A stretch of 64,000 nucleotides of DNA from an uncultured Pelagibacteraceae bacterium (GCA_902588315.1 CACIOP010000007.1:1-64000), one strand, 5' to 3'. Positions 1-12,164 are shown, counted from the first letter of the stretch. Made by a program: numbers and translations. The notes: generated by a model from the sequence alone, not told the origin.

Positions 1-1330
<1,330 letters not shown>

Positions 1331-1391
1331 TTTTTTAACCTATATAGAGTGTCTTTTAAAAAAATACACTTTTACTTTTAGCGACAAAATA

Positions 1392-2090
1392 TCATTTAAT
1401 AGCATAATTTATGATCGATAGAGCAGAAATTACAGCCGTTTCAGATCTCAAGATGTTTTCATTGATTTTAACAGACTGAACACTATTAAATTTGAGAATC
1501 TCTTCTCTCTCCTTCTCAGAAAAATCTCCTTCAGGCCCTATGATTACGCAAGTAGGTTTATTTGTTAACTTTGTAAGATCAATTTTTGTATTGGCAGTGT
1601 TGAGGTCAGTAAAGATTAAATCCATATCATTGCTTAGAAAGCTTTTTAATTTTTGAGGATCCGCAATTGATGGAACTGTTATTCTATTTGACTGTTCAGC
1701 TGCTTCTATGATTACTTTTTCTAATCTATCTTTATTTATTTTTCTAACAATCGTTCTTTCAAAGATGATTGGTAAAAACTTAGTTACACCTAGCTCTGTA
1801 GCTTTTTGGATCATAAAATTAAAGTAATTTGATTTGATTGGAGAGAAAGCCAGCCAGAGATCTTTAGTATTTTCTTTCTGTCTTAAATGTTTTGTAACAT
1901 TAAATTCAACTATGTTTTTTGTGATATTTAATATTTTCGCTTCCCATTCTCCACTAGTATTAAAAAGAGAAAAAACTTCTTTCTCTTTAAGTCTCATTAC
2001 TTTTGAAACATAGTGAGATTGAAATTTATCAAGTTTGTCAGTCAAATTAAGAGATAAACTTTTTGAATAAAATAATCTAATGTTACTCAT
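1392..2090 (-). CDS. rsmE: 16S rRNA (uracil1498-N3)-methyltransferase
   Basis: SPOUT/RsmE signatures KATELGVTKFLPI, IGPEGDFSEKE, LRSETAVISAL. Confidence 0.92.
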   Translation of the reverse strand: MSNIRLFYSKSLSLNLTDKLDKFQSHYVSKVMRLKEKEVFSLFNTSGEWEAKILNITKNIVEFNVTKHLRQKENTKDLWLAFSPIKSNYFNFMIQKATELGVTKFLPIIFERTIVRKINKDRLEKVIIEAAEQSNRITVPSIADPQKLKSFLSNDMDLIFTDLNTANTKIDLTKLTNKPTCVIIGPEGDFSEKEREEILKFNSVQSVKINENILRSETAVISALSIINYAIK

Positions 2091-2106
2091 ATTGATAAAT
2101 TAGTTT

Positions 2107-2769
2107 ATGAAAAATATTAAAGCAATAATTTTTGATGCTTACGGTACCTTATTTGATGTCAATTCAGCTGCTGAAAAATGTAAAGATAAAATCGGTGATA
2201 AGTGGGAAGGTTTCGCCAATTATTGGAGAACCACACAATTAGAATATACTTGGCTGAGAAGTTTAATGAAACGTCATAAAGATTTTTGGCAAGTGACAGA
2301 AGAAAGTTTAGATAAATCTATGAAAACTTATGAGATAGATTCCTCTATGAGAAATGAGTTATTAGATCTTTATAAAATTCTATCGACTTTTAAAGAAGTT
2401 CCTGAAGTTTTAAAATCATTAAAAAAAAACAATTTTAAACTTGCTATTCTTTCAAATGGTACACCTGCCCTTCTTAATGAATTGGTTAAGAGCAACAATT
2501 TAGAAAATATATTTGATGATATTTTTTCAATTGAGGAAGTTGGAGTTTATAAACCAGACTCTAAAGTTTACGATATTCCAGTCAAGAAATATCAAATTCA
2601 AAGAAATGAAATTACTTTTTTAAGCGCAAATACTTGGGATGTATCTGGTGGTGGAAATTATGGTTATAGTTCTATTTGGGTTAATAGAAATAGTAATACT
2701 TTTGACAATCTAGATTATTTACCAAAACATCAAATCGAGGACCTTAATAAGTTACTTGATATAATATAA
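2107..2769 (+). CDS. Haloacid dehalogenase type II (HAD superfamily)
   Basis: IIFDAYGTLFDV HAD motif I, LSNG motif II, SANTWDVSGG typical of L-2-haloacid dehalogenases. Confidence 0.9.
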   Translation: MKNIKAIIFDAYGTLFDVNSAAEKCKDKIGDKWEGFANYWRTTQLEYTWLRSLMKRHKDFWQVTEESLDKSMKTYEIDSSMRNELLDLYKILSTFKEVPEVLKSLKKNNFKLAILSNGTPALLNELVKSNNLENIFDDIFSIEEVGVYKPDSKVYDIPVKKYQIQRNEITFLSANTWDVSGGGNYGYSSIWVNRNSNTFDNLDYLPKHQIEDLNKLLDII

Positions 2770-2789
2770 AAAATTCTTATGTACGAATT

Positions 2790-3626
2790 ATGAAAAATAT
2801 TGATGTAAGTAAAATTATTGATCCTATTCTAGCTTCTGACGGTGCTGGAGTAAAATTAAAAAGAAGCATTGGTGTTGAGCCAAATTATTTTGATCCCTTT
2901 TTAATGCTGGATGAATTTGGATCTGAAAATAGCGAAGATTACATCGCAGGTTTTCCACCTCACCCACATCGAGGAATTGAGACAGTTACTTATATGTTGG
3001 CTGGAGATTTTGAGCACAAAGACAGTACTGGTGGTGAAGGTAGAATGACTGCAGGAGATGTTCAATGGATGAAAACAGGAAGTGGGATTATTCATTCTGA
3101 AATGCCTGCAATGAAAGAAGGTAAACTCCATGGTTTTCAATTATGGATTAATATGCCAGCTAAATTAAAGATGAGTAAGCCAGAATATATTTATATTGAT
3201 GCAGATAAAATGAATGTTCATAAAGATGATGATAAGCAGGTAAAAGTAATAGCTGGAAAATTTGAAAAAGCCGAAGGACCAGTAAAAGGTCATAACGTTG
3301 AGCCAGTTTATTTTGATGTTGAACTAAATAAGGATAAAGAGTTCAATTTTAAATTACCATCTACTCACAATACTTTTATTTATTTGATTAATGGTGAAAT
3401 AGAAATTGGTAGCGAGAAACATGACGATGTTAAGGATAGTACTTTGATATTACTATCAAAAGGTGAAGGGCTAAAAGTGAAAGCAAAAACAAATGCTAAA
3501 TTCTTAGTGGTTTCAGGTAAGCCAATTAATGAGGAAATAGCTAGAGGTGGTCCTTTTGTAATGAATACAAAAGCAGAGATCTTGCAAGCAGTTCAAGATT
3601 ATCATAATGGTACATTTGTAAAATAA
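2790..3626 (+). CDS. Pirin family protein (cupin)
   Basis: FPPHPHRGIETVTYMLAGDFEHKDSTGGEGRMTAGDVQWMKTGSGIIHSE is diagnostic of pirins. Confidence 0.95.
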   Translation: MKNIDVSKIIDPILASDGAGVKLKRSIGVEPNYFDPFLMLDEFGSENSEDYIAGFPPHPHRGIETVTYMLAGDFEHKDSTGGEGRMTAGDVQWMKTGSGIIHSEMPAMKEGKLHGFQLWINMPAKLKMSKPEYIYIDADKMNVHKDDDKQVKVIAGKFEKAEGPVKGHNVEPVYFDVELNKDKEFNFKLPSTHNTFIYLINGEIEIGSEKHDDVKDSTLILLSKGEGLKVKAKTNAKFLVVSGKPINEEIARGGPFVMNTKAEILQAVQDYHNGTFVK

Positions 3627-3629
3627 ATT

Positions 3630-4604
3630 ATGAAAGCTGTAGAAATTAATAAAACTGGTGGACCTGAAGTTTTAGAAGTAAAGGATATATCTTTAGATAA
3701 ACCTGGTCCTGATCAAGTAACCATCGAACAAAAAGCAATTGGCCTCAACTACATTGATACTTACCATAGATCAGGTCTCTACCCTTTAAAACTACCAATT
3801 GGTTTGGGTTTAGAAGGCGCTGGAGTTATTACTGATGTTGGGGATAACGTAAAAGACTTTAAAGTTAATGATAAAATTTCTTATGCAGGTATACCTTTGG
3901 GTTCATACTGTTCACACAGAAACTATCCAACTAAAAATTTAGTCAAAGTACCAGATGGTATTGATCTGGAAATAGCAGCAACTTTAATGACAAAAGGATT
4001 AACAACTTTTTATCTTTTACATAAAACTTATCCAGTTAAATCAGGAGAAACAATTTTATTTCATGCAGCAGCTGGTGGTGTTGGTCAAATTTTTGGACAG
4101 TGGGCAAAAAGTTTAGGTTGTACTGTTATAGGTACAGTTGGTTCAGATGAGAAAGTAAATATAGCAAAAGAAAATGGTTACGATCATGTAATTAATTACA
4201 ATAAAGAAGATTTTGCAAAAAAAGTTTTAGAAATTACTAATGGTAAGGGCGTTCCAGTTGTTTATGATGGTGTAGGTAAAGATACATTAGATGGTTCAAT
4301 TGAATGCTTGGCATTAAGAGGAATGATGGTTTCATTTGGAAATGCATCTGGACCATTATCAGATATTAATGTACCAAAAGTTATTCAACCAAAAGGTCTA
4401 TATCTTGTGAGACCATCTATGCAACAGTATCTTTCAACAAGAGAAGAATTAGATGAAGCATCAAAAACAATGTTTGAAAAAATTAGCTCTGGCAAAGTTA
4501 AAATTAAAATTTTTAAAAAGTATAAATTAGAAGAGGTCATTCAAGCTCATAAAGATCTTGAAGGAAGAAAAATTTTAGGCCCAGCTGTAATAGTTCCTAA
4601 TTAA
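3630..4604 (+). CDS. Quinone oxidoreductase (zeta-crystallin-like MDR family)
   Basis: MKAVEINKTGGPEVL, AAAGGVGQIFGQWAKSLG nucleotide-binding motif. Confidence 0.93.
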   Translation: MKAVEINKTGGPEVLEVKDISLDKPGPDQVTIEQKAIGLNYIDTYHRSGLYPLKLPIGLGLEGAGVITDVGDNVKDFKVNDKISYAGIPLGSYCSHRNYPTKNLVKVPDGIDLEIAATLMTKGLTTFYLLHKTYPVKSGETILFHAAAGGVGQIFGQWAKSLGCTVIGTVGSDEKVNIAKENGYDHVINYNKEDFAKKVLEITNGKGVPVVYDGVGKDTLDGSIECLALRGMMVSFGNASGPLSDINVPKVIQPKGLYLVRPSMQQYLSTREELDEASKTMFEKISSGKVKIKIFKKYKLEEVIQAHKDLEGRKILGPAVIVPN

Positions 4605-5010
4605 CATCAACATCCATATCTGACATATGGAGTTTAAGTGCATTTGTTGAAATTTGAATTTCTCTGATAAAAAAAATAATAGATATAATCATAGATAAAC
4701 AACATGATCCAAAAATTACTCTAGCTAAAAAAACCTCATCTAAATAAAGAGCAAACACAGTCAACATATTAAAAAGAAAGCCAAAAGCTGCAAATAATAT
4801 TGTCCATCTCAATAGTGTTATTCTACCACTCAAATTGATAAACTGTTTTTTCCACTCAGGTGGTATATGTTTTTCATAAACATGCTCATCATGGAGTTGT
4901 CGAATTAGGATACTCAATGAGTGAAATCTATTACTATAAACACCCATTAACAAAGGAATTGCTGGAAACATAAGTGCTGTAACTGTGTAATCTATATTCA
5001 TACGAATCAA
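4597..5010 (-). CDS. DUF2721-like membrane protein
   Basis: Short multi-TM protein with internal SNRFHSLSILIRQLH pattern typical of DUF2721. Confidence 0.7.
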   Translation of the reverse strand: MIRMNIDYTVTALMFPAIPLLMGVYSNRFHSLSILIRQLHDEHVYEKHIPPEWKKQFINLSGRITLLRWTILFAAFGFLFNMLTVFALYLDEVFLARVIFGSCCLSMIISIIFFIREIQISTNALKLHMSDMDVDVN

Positions 5011-5053
5011 TTTGATTATGAAACTAGCCTTTGTTATTTACAAGTAAATTATT

Positions 5054-5920
5054 ATGAACCATTTAAAACTTTTCATAAAATTAACTAGATTAAATAAACC
5101 AATTGGTTACATGCTATTATTTTGGCCATGTGCTTGGGGGTTAACTTTAGCCTATAACTTTAATGAAAAATTAAATAATTATTTTTTTTACCTTATTTTA
5201 TTTTTTTTAGGTTCTGTGTTGATGAGATCAGCTGGCTGTATAGTAAATGATATCTTCGATAAAGACTTTGACTCAAAAGTTGTTCGAACTAAGAACCGTC
5301 CTATTGCATCTGGTAAAATTTCAGTTAGACAGGCATTTTTTTATGCTTTATTTTTGTGCTTATTAGCTTTACTTGTTTTATTAAACTTTAACTCGCTTAC
5401 TATAATTCTTGCACTTGGGTCAATGCCATTGGCCTTTTCATACCCTCTAATGAAAAGATTTACTTACTGGCCACAATTATTTTTAGGAATTACATTTAAC
5501 TATGGTTTGATACTTGGATGGACTGCAGTTAAAGGACAAATCGATCTAATGCCATTGATATTCTATCTAGGGGCCATATTTTGGACACTGGGATATGATA
5601 CGATTTATGGATTTCAAGATATTAAAGATGATGAAATAATAGGTTTAAAATCAACATCAATAAAATTTAAAGGTAAAGAAAAAAAATTTTTACTTACATG
5701 TTATACACTTTTAATTTTTTTTTTTGTAGTTGGAGGATATCAAATGAATTTTGAACTTATTTATTTCTTATTGATAGTTATACCTCTTAGTCATTTATTC
5801 TTTTATCAAATTAAAACTTTAAAATTAAATGATCCAACAAGTTGCCTTAGAGTATTTAAAAGTAATAATTTTTTTGGATTAATAATTTTTATGAATATTT
5901 TAATTGTCAAAATATTGTAA
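5054..5920 (+). CDS. ubiA: 4-hydroxybenzoate polyprenyltransferase
   Basis: RLNKPIGYMLLFWPCAWGL, NDIFDKDFDSKVVRTKNRPIASG prenyl-diphosphate-binding motifs. Confidence 0.94.
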   Translation: MNHLKLFIKLTRLNKPIGYMLLFWPCAWGLTLAYNFNEKLNNYFFYLILFFLGSVLMRSAGCIVNDIFDKDFDSKVVRTKNRPIASGKISVRQAFFYALFLCLLALLVLLNFNSLTIILALGSMPLAFSYPLMKRFTYWPQLFLGITFNYGLILGWTAVKGQIDLMPLIFYLGAIFWTLGYDTIYGFQDIKDDEIIGLKSTSIKFKGKEKKFLLTCYTLLIFFFVVGGYQMNFELIYFLLIVIPLSHLFFYQIKTLKLNDPTSCLRVFKSNNFFGLIIFMNILIVKIL

Positions 5921-7656
5921 TGAATAAAAAAGATATTTATAAAAGATTATATAAAGATTATTCAAAAAAATATTTGAATAAAATTATATTATCTGGTTTT
6001 TTTTCAATTTTAGTCGCTGGAAGTACTTCGGCTATTGCATGGTTGTTGGACCCTGCAATAAAAAAACTTTTTTTAGAAAAAGATCAGTCCCTAATAATAA
6101 TTATTCCTATATTAATTATTATTGCGTTTGCTACAAAAGGTTTGTCTTTATACCTAGCTAAAGCAACCATGATTAGTGTTGGAGAAGAAATAAAGAAAAA
6201 ACTTCAAATTCACATGGTAAGATCATTAATAAAAACTGACACTCAAATTATAGATAAAAAACATTCAGGCAAATTTATTTCAAATATTACATTTGACGTC
6301 ACTCAAATAACAAATTTACTTAGTCATGCAATATTAATTCTTTTTAAAGATACATTAACCTTAATAGGTCTTTTAATTGTAATGTTTTCTCAAAATTGGA
6401 AATTATCTCTTATATCAATTATTATGATACCTTTAGCAAGTATTTCAGCAAGAACTCTTGGTAAAAGAGTAGGAAAAGTTGCGACAGAGGCACAAGAAAA
6501 GTCAGGATTGTTAACCACTTATTTGGTTGAATTATTTAAAAATCATAAATTAATCAAAATTTTTCAAAGAGAAAATTTTGAGGATTTAAGAGCCGATAAA
6601 TTCTTAACTGATTTAAAAGATAAAAACAAAAAAATACAAACTGTATTTGTTAGAATGTCACCTATAATGGAAACACTTACCGGTATTATGATTGCTATTT
6701 TAATTTATTACTCCGGAAAACTTATTAGCAATGGAGAAATTGGAATTAATAATTTTTTCTCATTCTTGGCTGCAATGATGTTGGCCTACCAACCTGTGAG
6801 ATCTTTATCAACTCTAAATATGGTACTTAATCAAGGTTTATCTGCTGCTTCAAGAATTTTGCCAATCATAGATCAAAAACATGAAATTAAAAATAAAGAA
6901 AATGCTAAAACGTTATCTATAAATAAGGCAGAAATTAATTTCAAAAATTTAAACTTTTCATACAACATTGATGATAAAAAAACTTTAACATCTATTGACT
7001 TGAATTTTAATGGTGGAGAGATGACCTCTCTAGTTGGTCACAGTGGTTCAGGTAAATCTACAATATTAAATTTAATCCCTAGAATTTATGATCCTCAATC
7101 TGGAGATATTACAATTGACAATCAATCTATATATAACTGTACACTGGACTCTCTTAGAGACAAAATATCAATGGTAAGTCAAGAAACCACTTTATTTGAC
7201 GATACAATAAAAAATAATATTAAATACGCAAAAGAAAACTCTTCTGATGAAGAGGTATATGCAGCAGCAAGGTTATCCTTTTGTGAAGAATTCATTAATA
7301 ATCTGCCGAATAAATTTGATACAATCATAGGTGAAAATGGTGTGAGACTATCTGGTGGAGAAAAACAAAGACTTTCGATAGCTAGAGCTATGATGAAGAA
7401 TAGTCCAATTATTTTACTTGATGAAGCTACTTCCTCGCTAGATTCCGAAACAGAAGCTAAAATTCAAGAAGCTTTAAAAATTCTAACAAAAGATAAGACA
7501 ACAATCGTGATTGCACACAGATTATCAACAATTTTAAATTCAAATAATATTTACCTTATCGACTCTGGTCAGGTTATAGAAAGTGGAAAACACGAAGATT
7601 TAATCTCAAAATCTAAATTATATAAAAGTTTTTATGAAAAACAAATACAGAAATAA
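5920..7656 (+). CDS. msbA: Lipid A export ABC transporter MsbA-like (fused TMD-NBD)
   Basis: TM domain plus Walker A GHSGSGKST, LSGGEKQRLSIARA signature, Walker B; start overlaps ubiA stop (TAATG); next to waaA and lpxK. Confidence 0.88.
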   Translation: MNKKDIYKRLYKDYSKKYLNKIILSGFFSILVAGSTSAIAWLLDPAIKKLFLEKDQSLIIIIPILIIIAFATKGLSLYLAKATMISVGEEIKKKLQIHMVRSLIKTDTQIIDKKHSGKFISNITFDVTQITNLLSHAILILFKDTLTLIGLLIVMFSQNWKLSLISIIMIPLASISARTLGKRVGKVATEAQEKSGLLTTYLVELFKNHKLIKIFQRENFEDLRADKFLTDLKDKNKKIQTVFVRMSPIMETLTGIMIAILIYYSGKLISNGEIGINNFFSFLAAMMLAYQPVRSLSTLNMVLNQGLSAASRILPIIDQKHEIKNKENAKTLSINKAEINFKNLNFSYNIDDKKTLTSIDLNFNGGEMTSLVGHSGSGKSTILNLIPRIYDPQSGDITIDNQSIYNCTLDSLRDKISMVSQETTLFDDTIKNNIKYAKENSSDEEVYAAARLSFCEEFINNLPNKFDTIIGENGVRLSGGEKQRLSIARAMMKNSPIILLDEATSSLDSETEAKIQEALKILTKDKTTIVIAHRLSTILNSNNIYLIDSGQVIESGKHEDLISKSKLYKSFYEKQIQK

Positions 7657-7658
7657 AT

Positions 7659-8909
7659 ATGTTTTATTTTTATCAATTAATTATCTCTCTACTTATTATA
7701 GTATCTCCGCTAGTAATCATCAGTAGAATTTTAAAAAACAAGGAAGACAAAAAAAGATTTTTAGAAAAATTTAGTTTTCCATCAAAAAAAAGAGCAAAAG
7801 GAAATATAATTTGGTTTCATGGTGCAAGTGTGGGGGAAATTTTAAGTATAATACCTCTGATTAAGTATTATGAAAAAAATAAATCTATAAGACAGATACT
7901 TATAACATCAAGCACTTTAAGTTCTTCAAAAATTTTAAAAAAATTTAATTTCAAAAAAACAGTTCACCAATTTTATCCAATAGATCATTATATTTTTGTA
8001 AAAAAATTTTTAAAACACTGGAGACCAAACGTAGCTATATTTATTGAATCTGAAATATGGCCTTGTATGTTTAAAAAAATAAAAAAATTTAATATTCCAC
8101 TAATTTTAATTAACGCAAGGCTTACTAAAAAAACTTATAACAATTGGATGAAAATCCCAATTTTCTCTAAATCAATTTTTGGAAAAATTAACATTGCTTA
8201 TCCACAAAACCTAGAAACAAAAAATTTTTTAAAAAAATTAAAATTAAAAAAAATACAAAGTCTTGGAAATTTAAAGTTTATTGAGAATAAGGATGAAAAT
8301 TTAAATCAAACAAAAATTAATCTAAAACCTAATTTCAAAGGAAAAAGTGTTTGGGTTGCATCCAGTACTCATAAAGAGGAAGAATTATTTTGTGCTAGAG
8401 CACATTTGAAATTAAAAAAAAAGATAAAAAATTTAATCACAATAATAATACCAAGACATATACATAGAGTGGGTGATATTATTAAAGATATTAATAATCT
8501 AAACTTAAAAGTAGTTTTACACAGTTCTAAAAATATAAATTTAAAAAATACTGATATTTATATAGTAGATAGTTTTGGTGAAACAAAAAAGTTTCATAAA
8601 ATTAGCTCTACAGTTTTTTTAGGTGGATCTATTATAAAAAGAGGTGGTCAAAACCCATTGGAGGCTGCAAGGTTTGGTGCTAGAATATTACATGGTCCTA
8701 ATACAGACAACTTTAAAGATATTTATAAACTCTTAAAATCATATAAGATTTCAAAAAAAATTCACACATATGAAAATCTTGCTTCATCAATAATATTTAA
8801 AAAAAATAGAATCTTAGGAAAAAAAATTAAAAAAATTGGAGATAAAATTTTAAAAAAAACTATAAATGAGTTAGATCAAATAATTAATAATGAAATTAAA
8901 AAAGCCTAA
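7659..8909 (+). CDS. waaA: 3-deoxy-D-manno-octulosonic acid (Kdo) transferase
   Basis: GNIIWFHGASVGEILS, IESEIWPCM, GGSIIKRGGQNPLEAARFG motifs; genomic context. Confidence 0.92.
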   Translation: MFYFYQLIISLLIIVSPLVIISRILKNKEDKKRFLEKFSFPSKKRAKGNIIWFHGASVGEILSIIPLIKYYEKNKSIRQILITSSTLSSSKILKKFNFKKTVHQFYPIDHYIFVKKFLKHWRPNVAIFIESEIWPCMFKKIKKFNIPLILINARLTKKTYNNWMKIPIFSKSIFGKINIAYPQNLETKNFLKKLKLKKIQSLGNLKFIENKDENLNQTKINLKPNFKGKSVWVASSTHKEEELFCARAHLKLKKKIKNLITIIIPRHIHRVGDIIKDINNLNLKVVLHSSKNINLKNTDIYIVDSFGETKKFHKISSTVFLGGSIIKRGGQNPLEAARFGARILHGPNTDNFKDIYKLLKSYKISKKIHTYENLASSIIFKKNRILGKKIKKIGDKILKKTINELDQIINNEIKKA

Positions 8910-9816
8910 TTTTTGGGATTACAAATACCCAAATATTACAGCATACCTATTATTACCTTTAGCTTTTATAATTTCTAAAATTAGTTCCTTCAGATTAAAA
9001 GTAGTCAAGAAAGAAATTAAAATAAAAACAATTTGTGTTGGTAATTTTTATTTGGGTGGTACAGGCAAAACTTCCTTAAGTATCGAAATTAATAAAATTT
9101 TAAATGAAAGAAAAATAAAATCTTGTTTTGTTAAGAAATTTTATAAAAATCAAAATGATGAACAGGAGTTATTAAAAAATAACGGTAAACTTTTTTTGTC
9201 TTTAAATAGAAAAAAAGCGTTAAAAGATGCAGAAAAACAAAATTATGAAATTGCAATTCTAGATGATGGTCTTCAAGATAAAACAATTAATTATGATGTA
9301 AGTTTTGTGTGTTTCAATAATATTAATTGGATAGGAAATGGATTGACTATACCTGCGGGCCCACTAAGAGAAAGTATTAATAACTTAAAAAATTACAAAA
9401 ATGTCTTCTTAAATGGTAATCTTGAAAATTTAGAAAATATAAAAAATCAAATTTTCAAAATTAATTCTGAAATTAATGTACACTTGGGTAAGTATGAAGC
9501 TAAAAATATTAATGAATTTAAAAAAAATGAGAATTATCTACTATTTTCTGGAATCGGAAATCATCAAACCTTTGTTTCAATGATCAAAAATTATGGGCTT
9601 AAAGTATTAAAAGATTTAGAATTTCCTGATCATTATAATTACAGAACTAAAGACATCGATAAAATTTTGTCTTATGCAGATGATTTGAAGTGTAAAGTTA
9701 TTACAACAGAAAAAGATTTTTTAAGGTTAAAAAATAAAAATTTAAATAATATTAATTACATTAAATCTGAATTAAAAATAATCGACAAAGAAAAACTTAT
9801 TAAAGCAATTATTTAG
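8890..9816 (+). CDS. lpxK: Tetraacyldisaccharide 4'-kinase
   Basis: CVGNFYLGGTGKTSLS P-loop, LDDGLQD motif, DHYNYRTKDI. Confidence 0.94.
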   Translation: MKLKKPNFWDYKYPNITAYLLLPLAFIISKISSFRLKVVKKEIKIKTICVGNFYLGGTGKTSLSIEINKILNERKIKSCFVKKFYKNQNDEQELLKNNGKLFLSLNRKKALKDAEKQNYEIAILDDGLQDKTINYDVSFVCFNNINWIGNGLTIPAGPLRESINNLKNYKNVFLNGNLENLENIKNQIFKINSEINVHLGKYEAKNINEFKKNENYLLFSGIGNHQTFVSMIKNYGLKVLKDLEFPDHYNYRTKDIDKILSYADDLKCKVITTEKDFLRLKNKNLNNINYIKSELKIIDKEKLIKAII

Positions 9817-9819
9817 AAA

Positions 9820-10680
9820 ATGAAAAACATAACTTATTTTTTTCAATTTTTATTTACAATGATAAGTTTTTTAATTTTTAAAATTCTGGGTGCTAATATA
9901 TCATCAAAGTTAAGTGGAAAATTATTTGAAATAATTGGACCATATTTTAGATCAAAAGAAATAATTCACTCAAATATTAAAAGGGCATTTCCTGATATAA
10001 GTTTAAATGATCTTCAAAAAATGACAAATTCTATGTGGAATAATTATGGTAGAATTTTTGCAGAATATATATTTATTAAGAATTATAGATTTGGCAATCT
10101 TTCGTCGTTTATTGATATTGATGGTGAAGAAATTCTTGATGATATCAAATTAACAAATAAGCAAGTTATATTTATTTCTGGTCATTTAAGTAATTTTGAA
10201 CTGATGGCAATGTATTTAGAAAAATCCGGCATAAAATTGTCTGCAATTTATCGTCCATTAAATAACTTTTTTTTAAATAAATTTATTGAAAGGATTAGGG
10301 TAAATTATATTTGTAAACATCAAATCAAAAAAGGTATTGGAGGTTTAAAAAAATTAATAAATTTAAAAAAAAAAAATTTTTCAACAGCACTAATGATTGA
10401 TCAAAGAGTATCTGAGGGAGTATTATCTAATTTTTTTAACGAGAAAGCTTTAACAACTACCATACCCGCTCAATTAGTTAAAAAATTTAATATACCAATT
10501 GTGCCTGTATATATTGAAAGAGTAGAAAATATTCGTTTTAAAATTACTATATCTGAACCAATTGAATTTTCAAAAAATACCCCGATAGAAAAGATAACTG
10601 ATGAATTAAATCTTGTTCTTGAAAAAATGATTCTTAAAAAACCAGATCAGTGGATATGGTCTCATAATCGTTGGAAATAA
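9820..10680 (+). CDS. Lysophospholipid/lipid A acyltransferase family (LpxL/HtrB-like)
   Basis: GHLSNFELM (HxxxxE/D-type), MIDQRVSEG, IPIVPVYIER; in lipid A gene block. Confidence 0.88.
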   Translation: MKNITYFFQFLFTMISFLIFKILGANISSKLSGKLFEIIGPYFRSKEIIHSNIKRAFPDISLNDLQKMTNSMWNNYGRIFAEYIFIKNYRFGNLSSFIDIDGEEILDDIKLTNKQVIFISGHLSNFELMAMYLEKSGIKLSAIYRPLNNFFLNKFIERIRVNYICKHQIKKGIGGLKKLINLKKKNFSTALMIDQRVSEGVLSNFFNEKALTTTIPAQLVKKFNIPIVPVYIERVENIRFKITISEPIEFSKNTPIEKITDELNLVLEKMILKKPDQWIWSHNRWK

Positions 10681-10683
10681 ATT

Positions 10684-10878
10684 TTATTTTTTATCTAATT
10701 GCTCTTTTTTTATATAAGCTTCTTTAAATGAAAAATATGCTTCTTGTAAGTCAACGTTCCAGTATGTTAGGTTTTCAAGGCTAATTTTTTTTCCTGAAAT
10801 AGCACACACAACATGATCTCCGTTTTCAATAATCTGAAAATTATTTGGTAAATATTTTATTTTTGCTAATTTTTTCAT
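10684..10878 (-). CDS. DUF2093 domain protein
   Basis: Small protein YLPNNFQIIENGDHVVCAISGKKISLENLTYWNVDLQEAYFS matches the alphaproteobacterial DUF2093 pattern. Confidence 0.75.
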   Translation of the reverse strand: MKKLAKIKYLPNNFQIIENGDHVVCAISGKKISLENLTYWNVDLQEAYFSFKEAYIKKEQLDKK

Positions 10879-10901
10879 TATTTATAGTTTATATAGTTTA
10901 T

Positions 10902-12164
10902 ATGAAAGTCGGAATAATAGGAAGTGGAGGAAGAGAACATGCAATATGCCATTTTCTAAGTCAATCTAATAAGATTAGCAAAATATATTGTTTTCCAGGA
11001 AATGCTGGTACAAATGATATTGCAGAAAATATCTCTATTGATTTAGAAAATTTTGAAAATTTAAAAAAATTTATTTTTGATAATAAAATAAATTTAATTG
11101 TGATTGGTCCAGAAAAACCTTTGGTTGATGGTTTAACTGATTATCTTGAAAAACATAACATTCTAGTATTTGGTCCAAACAAAATTGCATCACAACTTGA
11201 GGGCTCAAAAATATTTACCAAACAACTTTGTAAAAAATTTAATATTCCAACAGCGAAATTTGGAATTTTTAATAACAGAGAAGAATCAATTAAATTTTTA
11301 AAAAATTCAAAATTTCCAATAGTAATCAAGGCTGACAATTTGGCTTCGGGAAAAGGTGTTTATATAAGTGAAAATGAAAAGGAAGCTCAAATTGCTGTTA
11401 ATGAAATTTTTGATGGAAAATTTGGTGAAGCAAAAAACTTATTAATTGAAGAGTTTTTATATGGTGAAGAAATGAGCTTTTTTACAATACATGACGGGAA
11501 ATGTTTTAAAAATTTTGGAACTGCTCAAGATCATAAAAGAGTACTTGAGGGTGATAAAGGAAAAAATACTGGCGGCATGGGTGCATACTCGCCATCTAGA
11601 TTAATAAACAATGAACTTGAGAAAAAAATAATTAATAAAATTATAAATCCTACTCTTAAGGGATTATCTGAATTAGGAGTAGAATATAAAGGGTTTTTAT
11701 ATGCTGGATTAATGATAGTGGAAAATGAACCATTTTTAATTGAATACAATGTAAGAATGGGAGACCCAGAATGTCAAACAATTCTTCCTAAACTAAAAAC
11801 TGATCTGTGTGACGTTATACTTGCTTGCTGCAAAAAAGAACTTAATAACCAAAGAATAGAATGGTCAAATAAAAAAAGTTTGTGCTTTGTGATTTGTTCA
11901 AATGGATATCCAGATACTTATGAAAAAAATGTAGAAATTCCAAATTTAGATAAAATTTTGCTTAAAAAAAACGAATATTTATTTCATGCAGGTACTTCTA
12001 ATAAAGATGATAAAATTTTTGCTATAGGAGGCAGAGTTTTAAATTTTGTTGGATTATCTGATGACTTTAGCTCTGCCAAAAGTAGCATTATAAATAATCT
12101 CAACAAATTAAATTGGTCTGGTGGTTTCTTTAGAAAAGATATTGGATTTAAAGTCATCAAGTGA
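10902..12164 (+). CDS. purD: Phosphoribosylamine--glycine ligase
   Basis: MKVGIIGSGGREHAICH start at 10902 (ORF-track start at 10845 is too far upstream); GTAQDHKRVLEGDKGKNTGGMGAYSP; RMGDPECQ. Confidence 0.96.
   Translation: MKVGIIGSGGREHAICHFLSQSNKISKIYCFPGNAGTNDIAENISIDLENFENLKKFIFDNKINLIVIGPEKPLVDGLTDYLEKHNILVFGPNKIASQLEGSKIFTKQLCKKFNIPTAKFGIFNNREESIKFLKNSKFPIVIKADNLASGKGVYISENEKEAQIAVNEIFDGKFGEAKNLLIEEFLYGEEMSFFTIHDGKCFKNFGTAQDHKRVLEGDKGKNTGGMGAYSPSRLINNELEKKIINKIINPTLKGLSELGVEYKGFLYAGLMIVENEPFLIEYNVRMGDPECQTILPKLKTDLCDVILACCKKELNNQRIEWSNKKSLCFVICSNGYPDTYEKNVEIPNLDKILLKKNEYLFHAGTSNKDDKIFAIGGRVLNFVGLSDDFSSAKSSIINNLNKLNWSGGFFRKDIGFKVIK

Noticed and set aside
2901-3140. Minus-strand ORF inside pirin gene
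   Set aside because: Cys/His/Phe-rich shadow translation opposite a well-supported CDS.
10350-10385. Long A-tract (aaatttaaaaaaaaaaaattttt) as a programmed frameshift or slippage site
   Set aside because: The reading frame runs through intact into conserved acyltransferase sequence; poly-A is expected in Lys-rich coding sequence of this AT-rich genome.
10845-10901. N-terminal extension of PurD in the ORF track (MVNILFLLIFSLFIVYIVY...)
   Set aside because: Overlaps the DUF2093 gene start and reads as an artefactual hydrophobic extension; the conserved start MKVGIIGSGGREHA is at 10902.
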